64,000 nt of DNA from CAVWQV01 sp963757115. Its GTDB lineage: Bacteria; Pseudomonadota; Alphaproteobacteria; Acetobacterales; Acetobacteraceae. Of this stretch, positions 46,074 to 56,856 are shown in pieces. The position numbers were made by a program, and so were the translations under genes. The stretch spans positions 124,001-188,000 of the forward strand of contig CAVWQV010000005.1 in the NCBI GenBank assembly GCA_963757115.1. The letters are read 5' to 3'. Within the stretch, counting starts at the first letter, position 1. Every line of letters starts with the position of its first letter. The notes below the pieces were generated by a model. That model made no database searches. It saw only the letters and a program-made list of their open reading frames with translations, and was not told the origin of the DNA.

Positions 46074-46919
46074 ATGCGTCCGCTTCTGGCCATTGATGGC
46101 GACTCGTTTGCTCATCGCGCTTACCACGCCTTGCCGAAGTCGATCCGACGCAAAGGCAACCGCCCGGGTGGGGCAATCGTCGGGTTTGCCAACTTTCTGC
46201 TCGGGCTTTTCGAAAGCGAGCGACCTCGCGCCATCCTCGTTGGATGGGACACGCTGGACGCTCCAACCTACCGCCAAGGGTTGCTTTCCACCTACCAGAG
46301 CGGGCGGCAATACGACGACGAGCTCGTTGAGCAACTCGAGCTGATGCCACGGTTCGTCGCGGCATGCGGGTTCGCGAACGCGAAGGCAGCTGGATACGAG
46401 GCGGACGACTTCCTGGCCGCCGCCGTCGCAGCCGAAGAGAAGCGCGGAGGCCGCACCGTGGTCGCCACCGGCGACCGCGACGCGTTCCAGCTTGCGTCCG
46501 AACTGACGACCATATTGCAGCCGGTCCGGGCCGGAGAGATGGCGCGCATCGGTCCTGCTGAGGTCCGCGAGCGATACGGGGTGGAGCCGAAGCAAGTGCC
46601 GGACTTCATCGCGCTGCGAGGAGATCCGTCAGACAAGATACCCGGGGCCCGAGGCGTAGGAGCGAAAGGGGCCGCGTCCCTACTGCGGACCTATGCGACG
46701 CTCGACAACGCGTTAGCCGCTGGCCGCTTTCCGGAGCAAGGCGATGCTCTGCGAAGGTATTGCCGGATCGCGACCATGGACCCCTCCGCACCCCTTCCCA
46801 CCTTGCGGGATCAGGTGCCCACCTGGGAAAAGGCGGCGTTGCTGGCCCGAGATTGGGAACTGAACCGACTGTCTGACCGGTTGACGCAATCCCGGAATCC
46901 GGCAACGCGCCCTCCCTGA
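46074..46919 (+). CDS. Stand-alone 5'-3' exonuclease (Pol I N-terminal-domain family)
   Basis: The 281-residue protein has the 5' nuclease fold alone, without polymerase. LLAIDGDSFAHRAYHAL contains the first metal aspartate, GYEADDFLAAAV and VVATGDRDAFQLAS the acidic clusters, and VPDFIALRGDPSDKIPGARGVGAKGAASLL the helix-hairpin-helix that binds DNA. It would remove RNA primers or flaps. ATG 46074 is preferred; GTG 46038 would add twelve residues. It lies directly upstream of the heat-shock element and groEL but is probably a separate unit. Confidence 0.85.
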   Translation: MRPLLAIDGDSFAHRAYHALPKSIRRKGNRPGGAIVGFANFLLGLFESERPRAILVGWDTLDAPTYRQGLLSTYQSGRQYDDELVEQLELMPRFVAACGFANAKAAGYEADDFLAAAVAAEEKRGGRTVVATGDRDAFQLASELTTILQPVRAGEMARIGPAEVRERYGVEPKQVPDFIALRGDPSDKIPGARGVGAKGAASLLRTYATLDNALAAGRFPEQGDALRRYCRIATMDPSAPLPTLRDQVPTWEKAALLARDWELNRLSDRLTQSRNPATRPP

Positions 46920-46941
46920 ACCTCGTCTCACAAGCCGGCGG

Positions 46942-46968
46942 CTGGCACTCCGTCGGCGAGAGTGCTAG
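46942..46968 (+). promoter_or_regulatory. CIRCE element (HrcA operator) upstream of groEL
   Basis: CTGGCACTC (46942-46950), nine bases, then GAGTGCTAG (46960-46968). The consensus is TTAGCACTC-N9-GAGTGCTAA; the halves pair with a single mismatch. It lies 106 bases before the groEL start, where HrcA would repress transcription outside heat stress. Confidence 0.9.
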
Positions 46969-47074
46969 TTTGCCGTCAGCTCACTGGCGAACCGGCTTTG
47001 GGCGGGCTGGGCGGGGACCGGAACGCCTGACCTGCCCGATTCCACAGTTTCGAACATGAAAGGGAACAGCAAAA

Positions 47075-48718
<1,644 letters not shown>

Positions 48719-48739
48719 GCTCGTAAGGCCGTCTTTGTC

Positions 48740-48785
48740 GTTTTGGCGCTCGGCCGGCCTCCGGTCGAGCGCCAAAACTGTTTTT
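48740..48785 (+). terminator. Strong rho-independent terminator after groEL
   Basis: Arms 48740-48752 and 48766-48778 pair perfectly over 13 bp (GTTTTGGCGCTCG and its complement); the loop can add a CCGG/CCGG stem. TGTTTTT follows at 48779-48785. It begins 22 bases after the groEL stop and isolates groEL from the small gene at 48927. Confidence 0.9.
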
Positions 48786-48926
48786 GATCGCATGCCGGAT
48801 GTTGCCATTGTGGCGACGGACGGAATTGCATTGCCCATGCGCTCCGATACGCTGCCAGCTAGGTATGGACGAGACAGAGCAGCTACGCGGAACATCGGCC
48901 CCAGCAAGGAACATAGGAGGTCGGGC

Positions 48927-49238
48927 ATGACGCAGGAGGAGCTGAAGAACTGGGCCCTGAAGAACGGCTGGCAGTTGATCGGCGGCCACCCGAGCCTGAC
49001 CAAGCCCTCTGCCCCGAAGGAAGCGATCGTGCGCATGGTGCTGAAGGCCACCGTGGTGCACGTAGAGGCCAAGAAGCCCTCGGGCAAATGGGAGAAGCTG
49101 AGTGGTGCGAGCTACGCCCAGGTCGTGGCCGATGAGGCGGGCGTGCCCGGAGGGCTGGGGCTGGAAACGATCCCGGGATTCCGGCGACTGATGCAGGAGA
49201 ACCGTGACCGGCAGGTGTTCTCGAGAATGGCACCGTAA
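48927..49238 (+). CDS. Small basic protein, unknown function
   Basis: A 103-residue protein with a near-perfect AGGAGGT box five bases before the ATG, so it is very probably expressed. It is soluble and basic: EELKNWALKNGWQLIGGHPSLTKPSAPKEAIVRMVLKATVVHVEAKKPSGKWEKLSGASYAQVV, then GLETIPGFRRLMQENRDRQVF. No family is recognised and there are no cysteines. The position just after the groEL terminator may be chance; a link to heat shock is only a guess. Confidence 0.65.
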   Translation: MTQEELKNWALKNGWQLIGGHPSLTKPSAPKEAIVRMVLKATVVHVEAKKPSGKWEKLSGASYAQVVADEAGVPGGLGLETIPGFRRLMQENRDRQVFSRMAP

Positions 49239-49323
49239 GACGGCGTGGTCATAGGCTGGACCTCGCCCGACCGAGAAATTGGGGCGATGGCGCGGAGGGT
49301 GACTCGCGTCGGGAATGCCCGAT

Positions 49324-50841
49324 CTAGCTGGTCGGTCTGTGCTGCGCCTGCGAAACCGCGCGTCGCCAGCCAGCATAGCGTTCCGCCCGCTCCGCCGTCC
49401 CCATCCCGGGGGTGAACGTGCGCTCACGCGACCAGGTCTTGGCGAAAACATCGGGCGGCGGAAAGAGTCCCGCATCGAACCCTGCGAGATACGCCGCGCC
49501 CAGAGCGGTCGTTTCCAGGCAGGTCGGCCGGTCCACGGGTATCCCGAGCATGTCGGCAAGGAACTGCATGGTCCAATCGCTCGCGGTCATGCCGCCATCC
49601 ACCCGCAGGATCAGATCCTGCGGGCGCCAGCGGCTGCCGAGATCGGCCGCCATGCAGTCGAGCAAGTCGCGCGTCTGATAGGCCACGCTCTCGAGAGCGG
49701 CCCGGACGATTTCGCTGCGGGTGGTCCCACGCGTTATGCCCGTCAGCGTGGTCCGCGCGTTGCTGTCCCAGTGCGGCGCGCCGAGGCCGGTGAAGGCGGG
49801 CACGAGATACACGCGCTGCGTCGGGTCGGCATTGGCTGCCAGCGCGCCGCTCTCGGCTGCCGTCCCAAGCAGGCCCAGCCCGTCACGCAGCCATTGCACG
49901 GTGCTGCCGGCCGAAAAGATCGAGCCTTCGAGCGCATAGGTCCGGCGTCCGCCGACCTGGCAGCCAATTGTGGTAACGAGGTGGTGGGACGAACGGGGCC
50001 GATCGGCACCGGTGTTGAGCAGCACGAAGCATCCGGTGCCGTAGGTCGCTTTCACCATGCCGGGCGTCAGGCATCCCTGCCCGATCAGTGCGGCCTGCTG
50101 GTCCCCGACGATCCCGCGTATCGGCAGCGACTCGCCGAGCAGTCCGGGAATGGTAGTGCCGAACACGCCGACGCTGTCCCGGATGTCCGGGAGCATCGCG
50201 CGCGGGATTCCGAACAGCGCCAGCATCTCCGCATCCCACGTAGCGTCGGCGATATTGCAGAGCAGGGTTCGTGACGCGTTGGTGGCGTCGGTGGCATGAA
50301 CCGCCCCGCCGGTCAGTCTCCAGAGCAGGAAGCTGTCAACGGTCCCGAACGCCAGTTCCCCGGCCTCAGCGCGAGCGCGCGCCCCCGGCACATGGTCGAG
50401 GATCCAGGCGATCTTCGTAGCCGAAAAATACGGGTCGAGACGCAGCCCCGTGCGCGCGGCAACGGACGGACCATGCCCTTCGCGCTCCAGTGTTTCATTC
50501 ATTTCCGCCGTTCGGCGGTCCTGCCAAACGATCGCGTTGTAAATGGCGCGGCCGGTCTGGCGCTCCCAGACGAGCGTCGTCTCTCGCTGGCTGGCGATGC
50601 CGATCGCAGCGATCCTCCCAGCAGCTAGGCCAGCGCGCCGCACCGCCTCGGCGGCGGTTTCCAGCACACTCTGCCAAATCGCCTCGGGGTCATGCTCCAC
50701 CCAGCCGGGAGCCGGGAAGAGTTGCGGGAATTCCTGCTGTGCCGCGGACACCGGCGCCAGCTGACGATCAAACACGAGGGCGCGGCTGGACGTGGTGCCC
50801 TGGTCAATGACGAGCACATGGTCCGCTAATGCATCCGTCAT
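49324..50841 (-). CDS. glpK: Glycerol kinase
   Basis: The 505-residue FGGY-family kinase phosphorylates glycerol to sn-glycerol 3-phosphate with ATP. Signatures are VLVIDQGTTSSRALVFD (phosphate 1), GIASQRETTLVWERQTGRAIYNAIVWQDRRT, DSFLLWRLTGG, GIVGDQQAALIGQGC, YGTGCFVLLNTG and the C-terminal LILRVDGGMTASDWTMQFLADMLG. I chose the ATG at 50841 over an upstream one at 50892 because the family begins just before this point. It lies 58 bases downstream of glpD in the same direction, giving the two-step route glycerol to dihydroxyacetone phosphate. Confidence 0.95.
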   Translation of the reverse strand: MTDALADHVLVIDQGTTSSRALVFDRQLAPVSAAQQEFPQLFPAPGWVEHDPEAIWQSVLETAAEAVRRAGLAAGRIAAIGIASQRETTLVWERQTGRAIYNAIVWQDRRTAEMNETLEREGHGPSVAARTGLRLDPYFSATKIAWILDHVPGARARAEAGELAFGTVDSFLLWRLTGGAVHATDATNASRTLLCNIADATWDAEMLALFGIPRAMLPDIRDSVGVFGTTIPGLLGESLPIRGIVGDQQAALIGQGCLTPGMVKATYGTGCFVLLNTGADRPRSSHHLVTTIGCQVGGRRTYALEGSIFSAGSTVQWLRDGLGLLGTAAESGALAANADPTQRVYLVPAFTGLGAPHWDSNARTTLTGITRGTTRSEIVRAALESVAYQTRDLLDCMAADLGSRWRPQDLILRVDGGMTASDWTMQFLADMLGIPVDRPTCLETTALGAAYLAGFDAGLFPPPDVFAKTWSRERTFTPGMGTAERAERYAGWRRAVSQAQHRPTS

Positions 50842-50899
50842 CGCACCCGCCCCCCGGCGCGCGACCGCCTCGGCAGCCCGAGGTACAGGCATCGCCGCC

Positions 50900-52438
50900 T
50901 CATGCCACGCACTCGCGCGCCGCCCGCCGGCTCGCCAGAAACTCGTCGATCCGCGCTATCTCCGCGGCCGAGAGCCGAAGGCCGAGCTTGCTCCGGCGCC
51001 AAACGATATCGTCGGCCGTCATCGCCCACTCGCGGCGAAAGAGGTAGAGGATTTCGGCTTCCGTCAGATCGGCGCCGAATATCTGCCCAAGGTCCGGAAG
51101 CGAGACCGCAGGGCCAATAAGGTCGTCGATACAGGTTCCGTAGGCACGGAACAGCCGGCGCAGCATCGGCGCAGGCACAAATGGCCAGCGGCGCCCTGCG
51201 CGCGACAACGCGGCCTCGAACTCCTCCGGCGGGAAGTCGCCACCGGGCAGCCTCTCGCGTGCGGTCCACGACAGATCGGCGCCCTTGATCTGCGACAAGT
51301 AGGGCGAGAGCCGTGCCAGCGCCGTTTCCGCCAAGCGCCGATACGTGGTGATCTTGCCCCCATACACGGACAACAGCGGCGCGGCGCCTTCGGGTGCTTC
51401 CAACTGCAGCATGTAATCACGCGTTGCCTCCTGCGCCTCCGAGGCTCCGTCGTCATACAGGGGACGCACGCCAGAATACGACCAAACGACGCTATCCGGC
51501 GTGATGGGGTTGAGGAAATACTCGCTCGCCGCTTCGCAGAGATACGCTATCTCCTCAGGCGAGGCGCAAACATCGGCGGGCTCACCGTGGAAGTCGCGAT
51601 CAGTTGTGCCGATCAACGTGAAATCACGTTCGTACGGAATGGCAAAGATGATCCGTTCGTCGATGTTCTGAAAAATGTAGCAGTGTTCGTCGGGGTATAG
51701 CCGAGGGACGACGATGTGGCTGCCCTTGACCAGCCGCACGCTGGCGCGCGGTGCGACGTTGACAACCTTACTCAGCACGTCTCCGACCCAAGGCCCCGCC
51801 GCGTTCACCAGTACCCGGGCCCGAACGTCGTCCCAGGCGCCGGACTCGGATTGCATCGTCAGCAACCACTGCCCGTTTTGGCGCACCGCCCCGATGCAGC
51901 GCGTGCGCGGGGCGACGACCGCGCCACGGTCGGCCGCATCGCGCGCATTCAAAACAACCAGGCGCGCGTCTTCCACCCAGCAGTCAGAGTATTCAAACCC
52001 CAGGCTGTACTCCCGCTTCAGCGGCAGCCCGGCCGGATGACGGTGCAGGTTCAGTACCCGAGTTGCCGGAAGGCGCTTGCGTCCGCCCAGATGGTCATAG
52101 ATGAAGAGGCCCACGCGCAACATCCAGGCGCGGCGCAGCCCCTTGTGGTGCGGCAGCACAAAGCGCAGCGGCCATATTATGTGCGGGGCGGTGCTCCATA
52201 GCACCTCTCTCTCTTTGAGGGCTTCACGCACCAAACGGAATTCGCGGTGTTCGAGATAGCGAAGCCCGCCGTGGATCAGCTTCGTGGACGCCGATGAAGT
52301 CCCGGAGCCAAGGTCTCGGGCCTCGCACAGGAACACGGACGCTCCGCACCCCGAGGCTGCGCGGGCAATGCCGGTGCCGTTTATGCCACCACCGATGATA
52401 GCAAGGTCAAAGGTTCCGGCCGGCCTGCCCGAGCTCAC
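50900..52438 (-). CDS. glpD: Aerobic glycerol-3-phosphate dehydrogenase
   Basis: A 512-residue FAD-dependent, membrane-associated dehydrogenase passing electrons to quinone. The FAD site is DLAIIGGGINGTGIARAASGCGASVFLCEARDLGSGTSSASTKLIHGGLRYLEHREFRLVREAL; RVLVNAAGPWVGDVL, GTTDRDFHGEPADVCASPEEIAYLCEA, YSGVRPLY and VYGGKITTYRRLAE complete the family pattern. Length is normal. It is followed by glpK and preceded on the same strand by a small DUF4286-like gene 42 bases away. No regulator gene (glpR) is in the window. Confidence 0.95.
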   Translation of the reverse strand: MSSGRPAGTFDLAIIGGGINGTGIARAASGCGASVFLCEARDLGSGTSSASTKLIHGGLRYLEHREFRLVREALKEREVLWSTAPHIIWPLRFVLPHHKGLRRAWMLRVGLFIYDHLGGRKRLPATRVLNLHRHPAGLPLKREYSLGFEYSDCWVEDARLVVLNARDAADRGAVVAPRTRCIGAVRQNGQWLLTMQSESGAWDDVRARVLVNAAGPWVGDVLSKVVNVAPRASVRLVKGSHIVVPRLYPDEHCYIFQNIDERIIFAIPYERDFTLIGTTDRDFHGEPADVCASPEEIAYLCEAASEYFLNPITPDSVVWSYSGVRPLYDDGASEAQEATRDYMLQLEAPEGAAPLLSVYGGKITTYRRLAETALARLSPYLSQIKGADLSWTARERLPGGDFPPEEFEAALSRAGRRWPFVPAPMLRRLFRAYGTCIDDLIGPAVSLPDLGQIFGADLTEAEILYLFRREWAMTADDIVWRRSKLGLRLSAAEIARIDEFLASRRAARECVA

Positions 52439-52480
52439 GGCGATTGGCGTCCCCCAACTGCGCTTTCGAGAAAGCTATTG

Positions 52481-52828
52481 CTACCGCACTTTGTAAACCT
52501 TATGGCTGCGATTGCGCGTGAAGGGGCGAACTTCTGTCGGCCAACGCCCTTGTTCGGCAGCCCTAGCCCATTCCGGGCTTAATAATACCGCGGGATCTTC
52601 GATCTCGTAGATCGCCGTGTAGCGCGCGCCTTCGTGCGTTTTCGCTGTTTTTTCGCCGCCGAGCTGCAGGCTGAAGTCCTCGCCTTCCATGCGGGCCGCG
52701 GCGTGCACGCCCGGAACCTTCAGAATCAGCGGCACATGCTCGGTATCGTAAACATCATTGAAGAGCGCCTCCTTATCTGGGTCGACGTCCATGCTGACGA
52801 CGAAAACGTACTTGGTGTTGAAGGGCAC
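52481..52828 (-). CDS. Small dimeric alpha/beta-barrel-type protein (DUF4286-like)
   Basis: A 115-residue protein starting at GTG 52828, with GGAGGA seven bases upstream; this choice removes an unlikely low-complexity extension. The core FVVSMDVDPDKEALFNDVYDTEHVPLILKVPGV resembles the ferredoxin-like dimeric barrel proteins annotated as DUF4286. Its role is unknown. It precedes glpD in the same direction and could be co-transcribed, but that order may not mean shared function. Confidence 0.72.
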   Translation of the reverse strand: MPFNTKYVFVVSMDVDPDKEALFNDVYDTEHVPLILKVPGVHAAARMEGEDFSLQLGGEKTAKTHEGARYTAIYEIEDPAVLLSPEWARAAEQGRWPTEVRPFTRNRSHKVYKVR

Positions 52829-53165
52829 GGGCGTTCCTCCGTTGACAGTCGAATTGTCGGACAGCCTTGCCGAACAATGCCTGCCCATCAAGCGGCTTGG
52901 GCCGGGAGCGCCGGAAATCGGTCGGAACGAGCTTGCCATGTCCCGCGAACCCCGAGACGCGCCCCAAGCGCCTAAGCTGCCAAATCCTCTCACAACCTGC
53001 GCTTGAACCTCGGAGACCCAGATTCAGGCGCCCGTCACCGATATGGATCGGCATCTTCCCAAACGATCGCGCGTTCGTCTCGTCGCAGCCCGCGGCTCCA
53101 GCGGTCGGTCGAACGGGCAATGCAGCGACGTTGCGTCACGTATGGCCGCTCGCGGGAGGCTACCT
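52829..53165. other. Divergent intergenic region, no gene seen
   Basis: This 337-base gap separates the small gene on the minus strand from the thioredoxin-reductase-like gene on the plus strand, so it should hold two promoters. I see no convincing operator, hairpin with T-tract, tRNA or small ORF with a ribosome binding site. Open frames crossing it have no protein-like composition. Confidence 0.4.
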
Positions 53166-54068
53166 GTGGATTGCCTGATAGTCGGAGCGGGACCCGCTGG
53201 GCTGACGGCGGCAGTGTATCTCGCGCGGTTCCGCCGCACGATCACCGTTGTGGATGGCGGAGCCAGCCGGGCCTCATGGATTCCGGTCTCGCACAACCTC
53301 ACCGGCTTTCCGGAGGGCCTGTCGGGGGAGGCGCTGCTTGACCGTCTGCGGCAGCAAGCGGTGCAATACGGTGCTACGGTTTTATCCGGCCAGGTGACCC
53401 GTCTGGACCTGTTGCCGGAAGGCACGTTTGAGGCTGAGATCGACGGCAAGATTATGCAAGCGCAACGCGTGTTGCTGGCAACCGGTGGGCTGGATGTCGA
53501 GCCCGAGCTTCCGGGTGTCCGCAATGCGGTGCGGCGCGGTTTGGTGCGTTACTGTCCCATCTGCGACGCCTATGAGGTCATCGGTCAGAAAGTTGCTCTG
53601 ATTGCTTTCGGCAAGTGCCGCATCAAGGAGGCCCTGCTGCTTCGGGCCTACACGCACGACCTAACCGTGCTCACTCTGGGGCAGGACATGGACATCTCGC
53701 AGGAAGAGCGCCATGCGCTCTGGGAGGCGGGCATCTCCGTGCTGGATTCCCCGGTCGGGCACTTGTCGCTCGTGGATGGCCGAATTGCGACCTGGCACAT
53801 GCAAGATGGTTCGGACCATCGCTTCGACACCATCTACTCGGCGCTTGGCACTCACATCCGCTCCGGTCTCGCGACCGACCTGGGCGCCGACACGGACGAG
53901 GATGGCGCTTTGACTGTGGACGGTCACCAGCAGACCAGCGTGCCCGGCCTTTACGCCGCAGGTGACGTGGTCAGTGGGTTGTCGCAGATCAGTGTGGCTG
54001 CGGGACAAGCGGCCATCGCCGCGACGCATATCAATGCGAGCTTGCCTTTTCCGCGGTTCGGGCGGTAG
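53166..54068 (+). CDS. Thioredoxin-reductase-like NAD(P)/FAD oxidoreductase
   Basis: A 300-residue flavoprotein. I chose GTG 53166, six bases after GGAGG; earlier in-frame starts exist but lack such a site. It opens with VDCLIVGAGPAGLTAAVYLARF, has NLTGFPEGLSGEALL, the redox pair in RYCPICDAYE, the NAD(P) segment VALIAFGKCRIKEALLL in which the usual GxGxxA is poorly conserved, and PGLYAAGDVVSGLSQISVAAGQAAIAATHIN. The altered pyridine-nucleotide motif suggests a partner other than the classical thioredoxin reductase set-up. Confidence 0.85.
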   Translation: MDCLIVGAGPAGLTAAVYLARFRRTITVVDGGASRASWIPVSHNLTGFPEGLSGEALLDRLRQQAVQYGATVLSGQVTRLDLLPEGTFEAEIDGKIMQAQRVLLATGGLDVEPELPGVRNAVRRGLVRYCPICDAYEVIGQKVALIAFGKCRIKEALLLRAYTHDLTVLTLGQDMDISQEERHALWEAGISVLDSPVGHLSLVDGRIATWHMQDGSDHRFDTIYSALGTHIRSGLATDLGADTDEDGALTVDGHQQTSVPGLYAAGDVVSGLSQISVAAGQAAIAATHINASLPFPRFGR

Positions 54069-54166
54069 CCGGCAGGAGTTGGGGCGCTCAAGATACAGGC
54101 CCGCCATGACTACTGGGGACGGCGGACCCGAGGTATGAAGCGTTGGCCGGACGAGAGAGAACGATC

Positions 54167-55339
54167 ATGCAGATAACCAGCGTCTCCGCGATTCCAATGT
54201 CGTCGGTTGTTCCCGAGGAAAAGCGTCATCGCACGGACCTCGGAACAAAGGTCAAGAGCGACGCGACGCTCATCCGGATTGAGACAGATAACGGGCTCAC
54301 CGGCATAGGCGCGGCTCTCGGCACGCCACCGATCGTCGCGGCCATCGTCAAGCACGGCCTCGCGCCGGAATGCGTCGGCGAGGATCCCCTGTTCTCCGAG
54401 CGTATCTACGAAAAGATGTATAACGGCTCGCGCAGCAGGCCGGCGCTCGAGCGTGGCGTCACGCAAGCTGATGAAAGCCGGCGTCGAGGCGTCATCATGG
54501 AGGCAATCGCCGGTGTCGACATCGCGGTATGGGACGTCAAGGCCCAGTTACTAGGCATTCCGCTTTATCAGGCACTCGGCGCAGCGCGCAGCTCAGTGCG
54601 CGGCTACGCCAGCGGCGGCTGGGCTGCCGGCGACGAGGCTGAGACGGAACTCGCGGGATACGCTGCCAAGGGCTTTACCGCGGCCAAGATGCGCGTGGTC
54701 GGCCGTGACGGCTTCTCGATCGCCAAGTGCGTGCGCCGGGTGAAAGCGGCCCGTCGCGGGCTTGGCCCCACCGTCGAGCTGATGGTCGATGCGCACGGCT
54801 CGCTTGAAGTTGCGACCGCCATCAAGCTTGCCAGAGAACTTGAGCCCTATGACGTCGCCTGGTTCGAAGAGCCGGTCTCGCCCGACGATCACCCCGGCCA
54901 GGCGGAGGTGCGCCGATCGACAACAATCCCTATTGCTTCAGGAGAGCGCGAGTTCACGCGGTTCGACTTCCAGGATCTGCTTGAGCGTCGTGCGCTCGAT
55001 ATCGCCCAGCCGGACGTGGCCCGCGCGGGCGGATTGACGGAGATCCGGCGTATTGCAGCACTGACCTCCGCACACGGTGTGCGTCTAGCGCCACACGCCT
55101 GGGGCAGCGGGGTGCTGTTCGCGGCAAGCATTCACGTGGCAATGGCCTCCCCCAACTGTCATATCCTTGAGGTGAGCCAAGGCCATATGCCGATGATGTG
55201 GGAGCTCTTTAACGAACCGTTCGACATACGTTCGGATGGCACGGTGCATGCGCCTGACCGACCGGGACTTGGCTTCACCTTGCGCACCGATGCGCTCGAG
55301 CGGTTCCGATATGTCGACGGACCTGAGTACGAGTTCTAG
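54167..55339 (+). CDS. Enolase-superfamily (mandelate racemase/muconate-lactonizing-type) enzyme
   Basis: The 390-residue protein has the MR/MLE capping domain and barrel. Candidate active-site residues are K174 in AAKMRVV (a K-x-R variant of the K-x-K motif), metal ligands D208 (MVDAHGS), E234 (WFEEPVSPDD) and E260 (ASGERE), and H310 in APHAWGSGV paired with an upstream Asp in IAQPDVARAGG. That pattern is typical of acid-sugar dehydratases or racemases. The substrate is unknown; a sugar acid is most likely. The start ATG follows a GAGAGAGA purine run. Confidence 0.83.
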   Translation: MQITSVSAIPMSSVVPEEKRHRTDLGTKVKSDATLIRIETDNGLTGIGAALGTPPIVAAIVKHGLAPECVGEDPLFSERIYEKMYNGSRSRPALERGVTQADESRRRGVIMEAIAGVDIAVWDVKAQLLGIPLYQALGAARSSVRGYASGGWAAGDEAETELAGYAAKGFTAAKMRVVGRDGFSIAKCVRRVKAARRGLGPTVELMVDAHGSLEVATAIKLARELEPYDVAWFEEPVSPDDHPGQAEVRRSTTIPIASGEREFTRFDFQDLLERRALDIAQPDVARAGGLTEIRRIAALTSAHGVRLAPHAWGSGVLFAASIHVAMASPNCHILEVSQGHMPMMWELFNEPFDIRSDGTVHAPDRPGLGFTLRTDALERFRYVDGPEYEF

Positions 55340-55380
55340 GACGTGACGGCCCGCGGCGCTGCGACGAAAGGCGGCTGCCG

Positions 55381-56856
55381 TCAGCCATCCCTGAACAGGC
55401 CAGGCTCCTGGATATCATAGCTTGCGAGCATTCTGTTCAGCAGGCTCTGTCCGAGCGACCAATCGTAGGTCTGATAGGCGTGACCGCGCGTTACGAACGT
55501 TGCGCCGTTATAGAACGTCTCGTATTGGAGATGTCGAGACGCGAACTCCGATCCTGTCGCGTCCCACGCCAGCTTGAAGAATTTGACGCGGCCCTCGGGA
55601 CCTATCACCGACGATTTCTGGGTCCGGGAAATGATATCTGCGGTCTCAGGATCGGCGAAATCGGCGACGCTTGAAGGAAGCATGATCATGCCTCCGCCCG
55701 CCAGCTCACGCAGCGTTGCGATTACCTTCGGGTAGAGTTGCTGCGTGAGGACTTGAGCGGAATAGAGCAAGGCTCGGTCGGGAACGAAGTAGGCTCCCAC
55801 TCGGCTGCCCTTTGCCTCCATTCCGTACAGGAGCCCTTCGACCAGACCTACCTCGGCCGCAAGTTGGCCGAGAGTCTCCTTCACTTGAGGGAAGCCCAGA
55901 ATCCCGTTCACCTCCGCGGTCCGATGGGCGATGGCCGCGAGGAAGCGCAGCTTGACCAGCAGCCTGATCTGGCACTGATAATTCTGATAGACATGCACCG
56001 GCGTCGCGTGGAACTGCTTCTGCGTCATCGCCAGATCCTGGTTGATGAACACCCGATCCCAGCTAACCTTCACGTCGTCGAAATACAGCACGGCATCATT
56101 CTCGTCGAAGCGGCTCGAGAGCGGATTGTCGAAGATCGACGTTGCGGATTCCTCGTAGGATTTACGCGACATGATCTTAAGCCCACGCACGTTCATTGGA
56201 ACCGCGAAGGAGACAGCGTATTTCTCATCGCCCGGCCGCAACGGCTGGATGCAACTCACGAGCACTTCGTTAGACATGATGCTCGAGGTGCCGAGCATCT
56301 TGGCGCCGCGCACAGTAAGACCCCCGGCGTCCTCGTCGACCACCCCAACCGTCAGATATTCGTCCGCTTGCTCATGGGCCGCTTTCGACTTGTCAGCCTG
56401 CGGATTGACAATGACGTAAGAAACAAAGAGGTCGTGGTCCCGCGCATACTTGTAGTAGTCACGAACCGCACCGGCACGCTTTGTGTCATGCTGGTCAAAC
56501 ACGTCGATGCCCATCACCATCGCCGAGAGGCAGGAGGCGACGTGGTCCGGCGAACGTCCCATGAACCCGTAATGGGGCTCCTGCCATAGCTCCAGCGCCT
56601 TGCGGCGATCGAGCAGCTCGGCGTAGCTTGTCGGGAGCTGCCAGGCGCGGTTCACGCGGGCTCCGGTATCAGGACTGGTAAAGGTCATCGCATCGAGGTT
56701 GTCGGGGGCCGCTTGAAAGTCGTACAGCGCAGCCGCACTCGCAACGGAGTTACGAAAGGCGCGATGCTGCGTGACATCCGCGACGGCCGACCCGTTGATG
56801 AAGACCTGCCGTCCGTCCGCCAGCGACCTGAGATGGTCCGCGCCCGTCTTTACCAT
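55381..56856 (-). CDS. 4-hydroxyphenylacetate 3-hydroxylase family protein (HpaB-like)
   Basis: A 491-residue FADH2-dependent hydroxylase-type protein. The N-terminal ADHLRSLADGRQVFINGSAVADVTQHRAFRNSVASAAALYDFQ, the central GRSPDHVASCLSAMVMG, HDLFVSYVIVNPQADKS, and GGGMIMLPSSVADFADPETADII are typical of HpaB-family two-component monooxygenases. ATG 56856 has AAAGG six bases before it; this fits the family start. A flavin reductase partner is not nearby. The substrate is probably a phenol or similar aromatic. Not far away are an HpaI-like aldolase and a Baeyer-Villiger-type enzyme. Confidence 0.87.
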   Translation of the reverse strand: MVKTGADHLRSLADGRQVFINGSAVADVTQHRAFRNSVASAAALYDFQAAPDNLDAMTFTSPDTGARVNRAWQLPTSYAELLDRRKALELWQEPHYGFMGRSPDHVASCLSAMVMGIDVFDQHDTKRAGAVRDYYKYARDHDLFVSYVIVNPQADKSKAAHEQADEYLTVGVVDEDAGGLTVRGAKMLGTSSIMSNEVLVSCIQPLRPGDEKYAVSFAVPMNVRGLKIMSRKSYEESATSIFDNPLSSRFDENDAVLYFDDVKVSWDRVFINQDLAMTQKQFHATPVHVYQNYQCQIRLLVKLRFLAAIAHRTAEVNGILGFPQVKETLGQLAAEVGLVEGLLYGMEAKGSRVGAYFVPDRALLYSAQVLTQQLYPKVIATLRELAGGGMIMLPSSVADFADPETADIISRTQKSSVIGPEGRVKFFKLAWDATGSEFASRHLQYETFYNGATFVTRGHAYQTYDWSLGQSLLNRMLASYDIQEPGLFRDG

